Positions 55,423 through 64,000 of a stretch of 64,000 bases of DNA are shown in pieces (within the stretch, counting starts at the first letter, position 1; each line of letters opens with the position of its first letter). This DNA is from Mycoplasmopsis caviae (GTDB lineage: Bacteria > Bacillota_I > Bacilli_A > Mycoplasmatales > Metamycoplasmataceae). The DNA is taken from NCBI RefSeq assembly GCF_024498215.1, contig NZ_CP101806.1, positions 1,091,015 to 1,155,014 on the forward strand, given 5' to 3'. A program made the position numbers and the translations under genes. Below the pieces are notes generated by a model that saw only the letters and a program-made list of their open reading frames with translations, did not search any database and was not told the origin of the DNA.

Positions 55423-55983
55423 CTATTTGCCTTTGCGATGAACATTAAAATTATTCATTACTATTTTTATATCGTTGTAAACAAAGGATATTGCAGCTTT
55501 AACAGCAATGGCAAGCACTTGCTCAATAACGAGCATTTGGTCACTTGTAAAATTACTTAAAACATAATCTTTTAATTCTTTTTTAACATCTTTTCCAATG
55601 CCAATTCTTAGTCTTTTAAATTCACTATTTCCTAAACTATTTATTATACTTTGAACGCCATTATGACCTGCACTTGACCCGCCTATTTTAATTGCTGCTT
55701 GTCCAATTTCATAATCTTTTTCATCATGAATTACTAAGATATCAGCAGGATTTATCTTATAAAATGAAGCTACTGCTTGGACAAACTCACCTGAATTATT
55801 CATATATGTTGCAGGTTTAGCTAATATAAAATCTTCAGTTTTTGCATAATAACCGTTAAATTTTTCTTTTGTTAAAGTTAAATTAAAATTTGAACACAAT
55901 TTGTCAATGGCTAAAAAACCAACATTGTGTCTTGTGAATCGATATTGTGAACCTGGATTTCCTAAACCTACAATTAATTTCAT
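55423..55983 (-). CDS. pth: Peptidyl-tRNA hydrolase
   Basis: 186 residues. LIVGLGNPGSQYRFTRHNVGF contains the catalytic His in RHNVGF, TYMNNSGEFV and HDEKDYEIG carry the other active-site residues, and GGSSAGHNGVQSI is the second family signature. It recycles peptidyl-tRNA dropped from ribosomes. Its start is leaderless by position. tilS follows with a 1-nt gap, so the two are co-transcribed. Confidence 0.97.
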   Translation of the reverse strand: MKLIVGLGNPGSQYRFTRHNVGFLAIDKLCSNFNLTLTKEKFNGYYAKTEDFILAKPATYMNNSGEFVQAVASFYKINPADILVIHDEKDYEIGQAAIKIGGSSAGHNGVQSIINSLGNSEFKRLRIGIGKDVKKELKDYVLSNFTSDQMLVIEQVLAIAVKAAISFVYNDIKIVMNNFNVHRKGK

Positions 55984-55989
55984 ATGCTA

Positions 55990-55995
55990 ATTATA
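55990..55995 (-). promoter_or_regulatory. -10 box of pth-tilS, leaderless arrangement
   Basis: TATAAT on the minus strand, 6 nt before ATG 55983; no Shine-Dalgarno. Confidence 0.6.
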
Positions 55996-56086
55996 AATTA
56001 TTTTTTATTTATTATTAGCATTAGAAAATTGCAAATTTAAATATGTTTATTAACATGTTAATAATGAACTAATTTTGACTAGTTGT

Positions 56087-56092
56087 TATAAT
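56087..56092 (+). promoter_or_regulatory. -10 box of the 56099 lipoprotein gene, leaderless arrangement
   Basis: TATAAT, 6 nt, ATG; the leader cannot hold a ribosome site. Confidence 0.6.
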
Positions 56093-56098
56093 TAAGAC

Positions 56099-58696
56099 AT
56101 GAAGAAAAAAATAATTAAATTTGCTTTCCTACCGGCTTTATTATCAACCTTGCCAATTTTCATTTCATGCCACAAAAAAGAAATAAATGATAATAATGAA
56201 CAGATTTCATTTGTTGATCAACTAACTAAAAATTACAATGAATATTTGCAAAAATATAATCAAGATAGAGAAACAAAAACAAAGGAATATGAAAAGAGAA
56301 CTATTGACAAGAACACTCCTTTCCTTTCATTAGAAAAAGTTAATTATTTGTCGGTAACTGATAAGTCTAAAATTAAATTTGATCGAAGTTTTGCAGGTGA
56401 GTCGTTTTATTTGATTGAAAATGGTAAAAAACTTAAGTTTGAAAAAGGAATAGGTATTCATTCTCTAAGGGGTAACAAGGAACAAGAGATTGTTTATGAC
56501 TTATCAAATTACAATTTTGATAACTTCTTTACTTTTTATGGTCTAGATGCAAGAAATAATAACAAAGGAGATGGAATTACTTTTGTCTTTTCAGTTTCAC
56601 TAGACAACAAAAGTTATCATGTTTTACATGAAGACTCAAACCCTAAAAAAGGAAATGATGAACTTTCAAAAATTAACCTCAATATAAAAGGGTACAAATA
56701 TCTAAAAATTAGTGTTAAGTCAAATCAAAACATTAATAATGATCACGGGGTTTTGGTAAATTCTCTATTTTACCAAAAAGACTATAAAACAGCATTATCC
56801 AATAAATTCGGGCTTGAATTGGATTTGGATAAATATGATAAATTTTTAGCAAATTTTGATGAAAATTCAACATTAAGTAATGAAGACAAGGTTAAATATC
56901 ACAAAAGTATTATTGTTAATAGAATTGAACCTTTTAAACTTTTTGAGGCTCTTGAAATAGATGAAAATATTTTGTTTGCATTAAATTATTTATTTAATGA
57001 AGATAATGAAGCACTTGAACTTTATGCAACTGGTGGAGAAATAAATGATGAAAACAGTTCTGATAACTGATTAAATTCACTAAGTTCTCTTGGTTTGTTA
57101 CTAAGGTTTCACAAAAGTGATTTGCAAATTAATAATAAGGACACTGATACAAACGTTAGGTTAGGTCTAATCTACAAAAAAATAATAATTGCTCTTGCTC
57201 TTAATAATCCATCAAAATATAAAGATTGATGAAACCAAGAGGAAATAAATCCATATGTTAGATACAATATTTTTAAAAAGCTACATGAAGAAAACGATGA
57301 AGAAGAACAAAAAGAATACTTCGAGGAACTTAAAGTAAAATTAAACCGCAGTAAAAAAGAAGATAAGGCACTTCTTGAATTAGAACAAAGAATTCAAAAT
57401 AAAAGTTGGCATCCAAAATTAGACAAAAATATTTTTGATAATCTTGATATTGAACACATGAGAATGGTTATGGATGCAAGAATTTTTGACCAAGAAATAA
57501 TGTGGTTTAACCACTATGCTAGAAAGCGTTCACATTTTGATGGTAATTTTTCAAAAGGTGGTTATGACTATGTAAAATACACAAAAGCAAATGCTCACGA
57601 TATTTATTTTAAACAATATAACCTTTATAATCCTAATGATAGTGATGCAATAAAAGAATTTAATAAAGTTGACAAACTTTACAATTTGTCAAAATTTGGC
57701 ATCAAAAATGATGGAAAATTTAAGGGTTGAGTTGCCGTTCATGTTGGTCAGGTTTGCGGTGGTATTTCTAAGCATGGTGCTGGAATGTGTGCATCTGTTG
57801 GTCGTCCAGCAAGAGAACTTGGACAACCAGGCCATTCAGCATACTTTAACTATAGACCGAATAATTATTGAAGTTTGGATAACAATATCTTTGGCTGATC
57901 TAAAACAAGATATACACTACACGGTGGTAGACTAATGAATAATTGAGTTCCCAGAGATCTTAAACATGTGAACATTGAATTTGCAGCTCCTTTTTTGATT
58001 TTAGCAGAAAATGTTTTAATGAATAAGGATGATTTTGATGTTTCGCAATTTTATGTATATTTAGCATCAAGACTTGAGAAAAAATATTCAAGAAATTCAG
58101 TAGAGTGAAACAAACAAATTAGCAAATATGAAAAACTGCTACACAAAGCAACTGTTGTTTCACAACTAAACTATAACGCTTGATATAAATTGACAACTAG
58201 TTATATTAATTCAAATAAAAGCGACCAAGACAAGAAAGATTTAACTAAGAAAATAGTTATTGCATTGCAAAATTATCCTATCGCTTATTATTATTTATCT
58301 AAAGTTCTTATTGAAAACATTAATGACCAAGCAATCAAAAGTGAATTAAATCAATTTGTTCTTAGTTTTCTTCATGCAAATTTAAAGCTTAAAGAAAGCG
58401 ATATGATTAATGCAAATGTTTCAGTTGATGTTGCTAAAAATATTTTGAATGTTGATGAAGCAATAGCAACATTTAGTACAAAAGGTAAGGATGCGTATAA
58501 AATAATTTTTAATCCTAAATACGAAGGATCTTCTAATGTTTATCGAATAAGTTTAGATAATAAACAAAGTTTTATTGAAACCAGAGAACGAATTTATACA
58601 TTAAATGAAGACGAAAAACAGAAACTAAACAAATCATTTGGTATTTATGTTGGAATTTTAGGAATTGATGAAACATTTAAAATTCAAATACGCTAG
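56099..58696 (+). CDS. Lipoprotein with NPCBM-like carbohydrate-binding and transglutaminase-like domains
   Basis: 865 residues with many TGA Trp codons. The signal ends FISC (Cys25). Residues about 85-225 (KFEKGIGIHSLRGNKEQEIVYDLSNYNFDNFFTFYGLDAR, then VLVNSLFY) follow the NPCBM/NEW2 carbohydrate-binding fold. A helical region leads to a core with VCGGISKHGAGMCASVGRPA (Cys553) and GQPGHSAYFNY (His579), a Cys-His pair as in transglutaminase-like enzymes. The third triad residue is not certain. It probably binds glycoconjugates at the cell surface and cleaves or modifies a linked peptide; the function is inferred from fold. An exact CTATAAAACAG lies at 56782-56792. Confidence 0.85.
56782..56792 (+). 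repeat. CTATAAAACAG motif inside the 56099 lipoprotein gene
   Basis: Sense orientation, read GAC TAT AAA ACA GCA (DYKTA). Confidence 0.8.
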
Positions 58697-58699
58697 GTT

Positions 58700-58725
58700 T
58701 AAAGCACAAATTTTGTGCTTTTTTC
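58700..58725 (+). terminator. Terminator after the 56099 lipoprotein gene
   Basis: AAAGCACAAA and TTTGTGCTTT pair, followed by TTT. Confidence 0.85.
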
Positions 58726-58760
58726 TTTGACACTTTGAACTCTTTCATTTACCAAAAGTA

Positions 58761-58771
58761 CTATAAAACAG
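58761..58771 (+). repeat. CTATAAAACAG motif between two lipoprotein genes
   Basis: Sense to both neighbours; the left flank ACCAAAAGTA is nearly the same as at 29864 and 38730, and the right flank TGTTTTTAG is the same as at 10210. Confidence 0.8.
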
Positions 58772-58979
58772 TGTTTTTAGAAAATTTTGCCTTTTTAAAT
58801 TGTGTTATAATAGCTCGGTTTGCAACGACTAAAATTATTTTCATAATTTTGCTTTTTTACTACTTATATTGGTGTGTGAGAAAAATTAAAATAAGTATAA
58901 TTCATTGTGCTTTAATCAAAATGTTTTGCTTTTTGATAACGAATTTATAATGAAAGGTTTTTAATTAAAATAAATTTTT

Positions 58980-60818
58980 ATGAAAAGTAATAAGAAAAAA
59001 TCGTTTCTTGTACTTAATTCATTACCAATTATAGGATTAAGTACAATTCTTGTTTCTGCTGCTTGCAGTGAAAAAGTTAAGAATTATCAAGATAAAGAAT
59101 ATCTTAATAGATTAAAAAGTAGAATAGATGAAATAGAAAGAATGAATTTATTTGACAATTTATTAGAAACAAATGAAACAGATGTTTCTAAGATTGAATT
59201 GAATAGAAAGTTTACAAATAAAGGTAATGTTGATAAATTCAAAAGTGCCCTGGAGCATGCTAAAAGTGTCAATTCAGATGCTGATGCTAAAAGTGAACTT
59301 GAAAAACTTGAAACTTCACTAATTGATTTTAAAACTTCAATTAAAATTGGAACAAAAACTGTGGTTTTACCCTCAATTAAGCCTTCGCTTCCAACTGTAA
59401 CTGATTGAAAAAATTTTCAAGAAGGTGTTAATGGAATCAAGTTTAATAGGTTTGGCAACTTAGCTAATATTTTTGAACTTAATTCTTCAAAGACAGTTAG
59501 GGAAACACTAGGGTTATTAAAGGATACAACAAAAGATAAAGACACCATTTCTAATATAAAAGTTTTATCATATGATGAATACGAAGGTAAAATTACAATT
59601 TCAGCAAAAATAACATCAAATGGAATTGAAATTGGAACAAATGAAATAGAAATGTCAGGTTTTAAATCTTTTGATTTGCCAAATGGTCAAAATTCATCAA
59701 GCTTAAAATTAAAGCTAGGTAAGTTAATTAAAGAAAAGAAAAAAGTTGAACAAATTAAAGATCAAGAAATTGAAAGCTATATTGAAAAATTTGAGGTTTT
59801 AGGCAAGAAAAATGGGGTAATGGATATTAAAAAACTTACCAATGAATTTGAAAATCATTTTACTTCTAAAACTTTTACACTAACTGGCACTAAAAAAGAT
59901 GAATTAAATTTTAAAGGTGAATTTGAATATAAAAAACTAGATAAAGGGTCAACTGAGGTTCAAACTATTAAAACAAAAATTGAATTTAATAAAGTAAAAA
60001 TTGACAATCCATCATATAGTGACCAGGATGTTTTAGACTACATTATTTCAACAGCAAAAATTAAAAAAGATACCAATGATATAAATGACGCTTTTGCTTC
60101 TTCATATTTAGAAAAATCAAATAGTTTAAACAATATTGCACTTACATTTATTGAACATGAAAATGAAAACTATTTTGGCGAAAATAGAATCCAAACCGAA
60201 AACGAAAAAATTGAAACCAATGATAATGATGGAACAATGACAATTACTTATCAACTTGCAATAGAGGATAACAATAATCAAAAAACAGTTTCAAATGAAG
60301 TAAAACAAATTACTGTTTTAGGTTTCCAAAAAATAGACAAAGAATATTTATCAAAGAAACTTCTTCTTTCTGTCGCAATTGAAGGTAATGGCGGAAACAA
60401 ACTTAAAGAATTTATTAAAAGTGAGTATAATGCCAAAAAATATTCTCTAGATGCTGAATGAATAAAAAGTAAAATTGGAAATAACCAACACACTTTCGTT
60501 AGAAAAGAATCACAAGGGAATAATGAGTCTTTGAAATTTCACAAAAATGCCTACTTTAATTTGTTAGGTAACGGAAAAGATATTAACACATTATTAAAAA
60601 ATACATCTATTAATTTTGAAGGAGAACACAAACCTAAGAAACAATTTGAAATTGAAGCTCTTGTTGTTAATTTTAAAAAAATTGAAATTAACGAACAACC
60701 CGTCGGAAACAAAGTTTCATTTAAAATTATCTATGAAGTTACTGTTTCATCATCAACAAGAAATAAAATCGACATTTCTTATGAAGCAATTTCTAATGGT
60801 TTTTTCAATGTAAATTAA
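58980..60818 (+). CDS. Lipoprotein_17-type variable surface lipoprotein
   Basis: 612 residues with two TGA Trp codons. The signal ends VSAAC (Cys29), and a short coiled coil spans about 35-115. Then come repeated units of about 90-110 residues with the pattern strand, strand, GF: ITISAKITSNGIEIG...MSGF, LNFKGEFEYKKLD...FNKV, MTITYQLAIEDNN...VLGF and VSFKIIYEVTVSS...SNGF. This is the layout of the Lipoprotein_17 family of mycoplasma surface proteins. A TAAAAT lies 8 nt before ATG without a ribosome site. The exact repeat limits are my estimate. Confidence 0.82.
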
Positions 60819-60825
60819 TAAACAT

Positions 60826-60853
60826 AAACAAGCAACACTGCTTGTTTGTTTTG
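60826..60853 (+). terminator. Terminator of the 58980 lipoprotein gene
   Basis: AACAAGCA and TGCTTGTT around ACAC, then TGTTTTG. Confidence 0.85.
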
Positions 60854-60906
60854 AAATTTTTACTTCTTAAATATAATATTTATAAGTTGAATATAAAGGA
60901 TTAAAT

Positions 60907-61455
60907 ATGGGAGATTTTTTTAGTGGTTTGTGAACATTAATCACTTGACCTTTTAGAACAATTTGTGGAATATTAGATACAAAAATTTATGTTGGTCCAC
61001 TGGTTGGCATATTGGCTTTTTCTCTTTTTTCTGTATTCGTTTTTGGTTTTAATTGAATAAATACAACAAAAAATTTCTTTTGACTTTGAGTAATTTCAAT
61101 TGTGGCTGTATTTATAATATTTTTTAACTTTTTTTATTTTATGACACTTGCTGTTTATTTATTTGTGGATAGCGACAGATTTGTTTATATGTTTTGATCA
61201 ATCCTATTACTAATAGTACAAGTTTTTATTGTTAGTTGTTTTGTTGGTGCATTCACTTATTTTGTTAGTTGATTAGTTAATGACAAAACGGTAATGAGAC
61301 ACCTTGATATAATCTGGAATTATATTAATAAAAATGAATGAGTCATTTGAACACTCTTAGGATTTCAATGTACAAGTTTAGTTGGCTTACTAATTCACAC
61401 AATTGTAAACACAATAATTGATAAAATAAATAGAAAAACAAGCAAAGATTACTAA
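60907..61455 (+). CDS. Small multispanning membrane protein
   Basis: 182 residues, visible only with TGA as Trp (at least nine TGA codons). About four hydrophobic segments: near 27-46 (YVGPLVGILAFSLFSVFVFG), 55-80 (FFWLWVISIVAVFIIFFNFFYF), 92-118 and 145-165. Very rich in Phe and Trp. No family recognised. AAAGGA precedes ATG 60907. It lies between a lipoprotein gene and convergent recD2, with a terminator after it. Confidence 0.75.
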
Positions 61456-61458
61456 ATT

Positions 61459-61483
61459 AAAAACACCTTTTGGGTGTTTTTTG
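61459..61483 (+). terminator. Terminator after the 60907 gene
   Basis: AAAACACC and GGGTGTTTT around TTT, followed by T residues. Confidence 0.85.
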
Positions 61484-61510
61484 TTAAAAGCATGAAGATC
61501 TTTTTTTATA

Positions 61511-63760
61511 TTAAATCTTTTCATTTTTCTTAATTAAGTCAAATAAATAAGAGTTTTTCTCCTGTGTACCCTCGGTTTTTGTTTTCTTAGCATATAGGTT
61601 TAAATCCCCAAGAATAAATAATTTTTCTTTTGCTCTTGAAACTGCTGTATATAAAAGTTTTTTGTTAAGCATTCTAGAATAATCATCAAAGATAGGAATT
61701 ACAACATTTGGTGCTTCTGAACCTTGGAATTTATGAACAGTTAGTGCATAAGCTAATGATAAATTGGTATATATTTCAGACTTGCTATATGTAATTGTTT
61801 TAAATTTACTTCCACCTTGTGGAAATTCTACAACAAGTTTTTTATCATTAATTATTTCTTTTATAATTCCTATTTCACCATTAAAAACATTTTTTTCATA
61901 ATCATTAACGAGTTGAATAACATTATCGAACAGGTAGAATGACACACCATCACGGATTGAAATATAGTTGTGTTTACTTTGTTTAAATTTAGGTAACTTA
62001 AATGTATAGTTATTTAATTTTTCACTCTGTAATCACTTATTAACTGCTTTTGCTCCAACGCTGCCTTCATAAAGTGGAATTAAGGTAACCATTTTTTCAG
62101 TATTATATTCAGGATTATATGTTTTATAAAGATAAGCCAATTCATTTAGTAATTCCTCAGAATTAATTTCTTTCATTTGAATTGTGTTTGTGCTACCTAT
62201 TTCAACTTGTTTAATTTTTGGATTATTAATACTTAGAAAATGTTCACAAATTTCATCACTTTCAGTTCTTTGATTTTCAACCAAAAGAGTTTTAGGAATA
62301 AAGTTTCATGAACATAAATCTCTCATAATGTTTCCAGGCCCGATGCAAGGAAGTTGGTCTTTGTCACCAACAATAATTATTTTTTCAAGATTTGAAAGAT
62401 GACTTAAAAGAATATGAAATATTTTTAAATTTACCATTGAGAACTCGTCGATAATAATTACTTTTGTTTTTTCACAATCAGTATTATAGACAGCTTCATC
62501 ATCTTCTTTATCAATTCTTAAATAATTATGAATTGTTTTTGCTGGTAAATTATCACTTTTGTTTTTAATATTAATTGCTGCTCGACCTGTTGGAGTTAAA
62601 ATTTCTATTTCGCTTTTTTTATAAGCTTTTTGGTCAATTAATGATTCATAAATATGATTAATAATGTGTGTTTTTCCAGTACCAGGAAAACCTGAAATTA
62701 TACTAATTGATTCATTTAATGCACAATTAAGAGCCTCAAGTTGTTTGTTTGTTAAGCTTTTATCTTCAATGCTTGAAACTTTTTTACTAATTTTGTTTTT
62801 TATTGAAATTAATTTATTAAAAATAAAATCTTCTTGCTCTCTAATGTAAGAAAGAGCAATGGTTGGCCCATCTTCTTTTTCTTCAAAAACAAGTTTTTTT
62901 AACCTTATTAATTCATTAACTGATTTTAAGAAAAGATTATCAATGCTTGCCTCATCAATTAAAAGTTTATTTGATAACATTCAAGCATTTGCGAATTCAA
63001 CTCAATTTTTGTATAAATCTTGCAAATTATAATATGTATCGTTAACTTGTAGTGCATAATCTAAAATAGATTTATAAACTATTGCATTGTGTCTTGTGTC
63101 GCAAGTTTTTGAATAATTTAATAAAGAAGCAAAATTATCAACAACATCAAAATTAAAACCTAATTCAATATATAAAACAAAATAAGGATCCTCATGGTCA
63201 TCTTTATCCTTATCAAAAAAATCTAAGTATGAATCGTTTTTTGTAAGGGGTAATTTTTGCTTAAGTTTTGTATAAAAATTAAAAATGTTGTTAATTACGA
63301 AGAATTTTTCATCTTTGTTCATTTTCATAACTTCTTCAATAAATGATTCTATTTTTCTTAACATTAAAGGTTTTATATATTGGTGAAAAATTTTGCGTTG
63401 TTCTTTTGGTGTTTCTTTAATAACATCTAAATAATTTTCGCCAACATTTTCTTTTAATTTTTTGTGGTCTTCTTCTTTGAAACCCTTGACATTATTTTTT
63501 AATAATAATTTTAAATCATCATTTGTTGTCTCAACCATACTGTATTCTTCAAGCATATAATTGTTATATTTATTTGGTCCACTTAATACCATTTCATATA
63601 AATGATTCGGTTGCAAAAAATCTTCTGAATTTATTCTTGCATAAACAACATATATTTGATTATCAACAGATTTAAAATCAAAAAGAACTCATTTGTTTGC
63701 AAGTCCTTTTCTTACTTTTTTTATGTTTCCTTTAACTCTTATTGTGTCTTTTGTCTGCAT
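61511..63760 (-). CDS. recD2: RecD2-type SF1B DNA helicase
   Basis: 749 residues with TGA as Trp. An N-terminal region (1-330) contains the OB-like start and helix-hairpin-type segments. Walker A is GFPGTGKT near 357-364, Walker B IIIDEFSMV, then GDKDQLPCIGPGNIMRDL, and the C-terminal UvrD-like domain has ALTVHKFQGSEAPNVVIPI and LLYTAVSRAKEKLFILG. It is a 5'-3' helicase of the RecD2/YrrC group acting in repair without RecBC. Start ATG 63760 is chosen as the first Met of the conserved frame; TATAAT lies 10 nt before it. It points away from the oriC-like region. Confidence 0.94.
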
Positions 63761-63857
63761 AATATATTAAATTATATTGAATAATATAAAAATGATTAAG
63801 GTTTTTAATGTTTAAATCAACATTTTTTTGTTGTAAATTTATATTTAAAAGGTTAAG

Positions 63858-63952
63858 TTTTCCACACAGTTATTAACAATTGTTAATAAGTTAATATTTT
63901 TACTAATTCGCCTATAAATAAATGTTTTAAATGTTGATAACTTTGTGGATAA
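63858..63952. other. DnaA-box cluster, probable oriC
   Basis: TGTGGATAA (63944-63952) is a perfect DnaA box on the minus strand, and TGTTGATAA (63932-63940) is a one-mismatch box in the same direction. TTTTCCACA (63858-63866) is a one-mismatch box on the plus strand. Between them is the perfect palindrome TTATTAACAATTGTTAATAA (63871-63890), which reads as two facing DnaA-like boxes. The following 48 bases (63953-64000) are almost only A and T, as expected of a duplex-unwinding element. dnaA presumably follows outside the window. Confidence 0.75.
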
Positions 63953-64000
63953 CTTTAAAAAATAAACATTTTTTTATATTTATTAATTAATATAAATTTT

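Overview
The window is AT-rich mycoplasma DNA. TGA is read as tryptophan throughout: many genes are open only if TGA is sense, for example gatA, ppa, cdsA and a 2697-codon permease gene. Lipoprotein signal peptides with a lipobox cysteine are common, and the genes are small and tightly packed. Gene content (MAG0110-type membrane protein, giant FtsX-type permease, Lipoprotein_17-type surface protein, orphan DNA methyltransferase) suggests the hominis/synoviae group (Mycoplasmopsis/Metamycoplasma, M. agalactiae-like). The species assignment is inference.

Layout. 1-1750: end of an unknown gene, two tRNA-Arg genes and a lipoprotein. 1980-14440: an insertion-sequence pile-up. It holds an IS3-family element split by an IS1202-like element, a second IS1202-like copy that knocks out a Bax-inhibitor-1-like membrane protein gene, tRNA-Thr, a paralogous lipoprotein, dnaJ behind a CIRCE operator, a small unknown gene, and a third IS1202-like copy inserted just upstream of acpS. 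14464-20783: a core block of acpS-plsC-scpA-scpB, then rlu-gatC-gatA-gatB. 20936-27805, minus strand: rpmG, two transglutaminase-like lipoproteins flanking ppa, and a small membrane protein. 27954-31727: a HAD phosphatase and an ABC permease/ATPase pair. 31772-34534: a membrane protein with a Q/N/P-rich tail. 34989-38663: RNase J, tRNA-Lys, rplK-rplA. 38746-40825: a class V aminotransferase and cdsA. 40979-43000: a HinfI/CcrM-like orphan methyltransferase and a membrane protein. 43057-52210: an ABC ATPase plus the 2697-residue permease. 52398-55983: ftsH, tilS, pth. 56099-61455: a lipoprotein with a carbohydrate-binding and transglutaminase-like architecture, a Lipoprotein_17-type protein and a small membrane protein. 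61511-63760: recD2. 63780-64000: a DnaA-box cluster that looks like oriC, so dnaA probably starts just past the window.

How the genes work together. The core genes cover phospholipid synthesis (acpS, plsC, cdsA), chromosome condensation (scpA/scpB), Gln-tRNA formation (gatCAB), translation (rplK, rplA, rpmG, tilS, pth), protein quality control (dnaJ, ftsH) and RNA turnover (rnj). The accessory content is surface-directed: lipoproteins, two ABC systems and three transglutaminase-like proteins.

Three signals run across the whole window. First, an 11-mer, CTATAAAACAG, occurs 12 times against roughly 0.1 expected by chance, and always in the sense orientation of the local transcription unit. Second, seven genes have a -10 box only 6-7 nt before the ATG and no Shine-Dalgarno, which points to leaderless mRNAs. 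Third, both IS families carry non-coding tails packed with stem-loops. Frame-breaking indels occur in the IS elements but not in the cellular genes.
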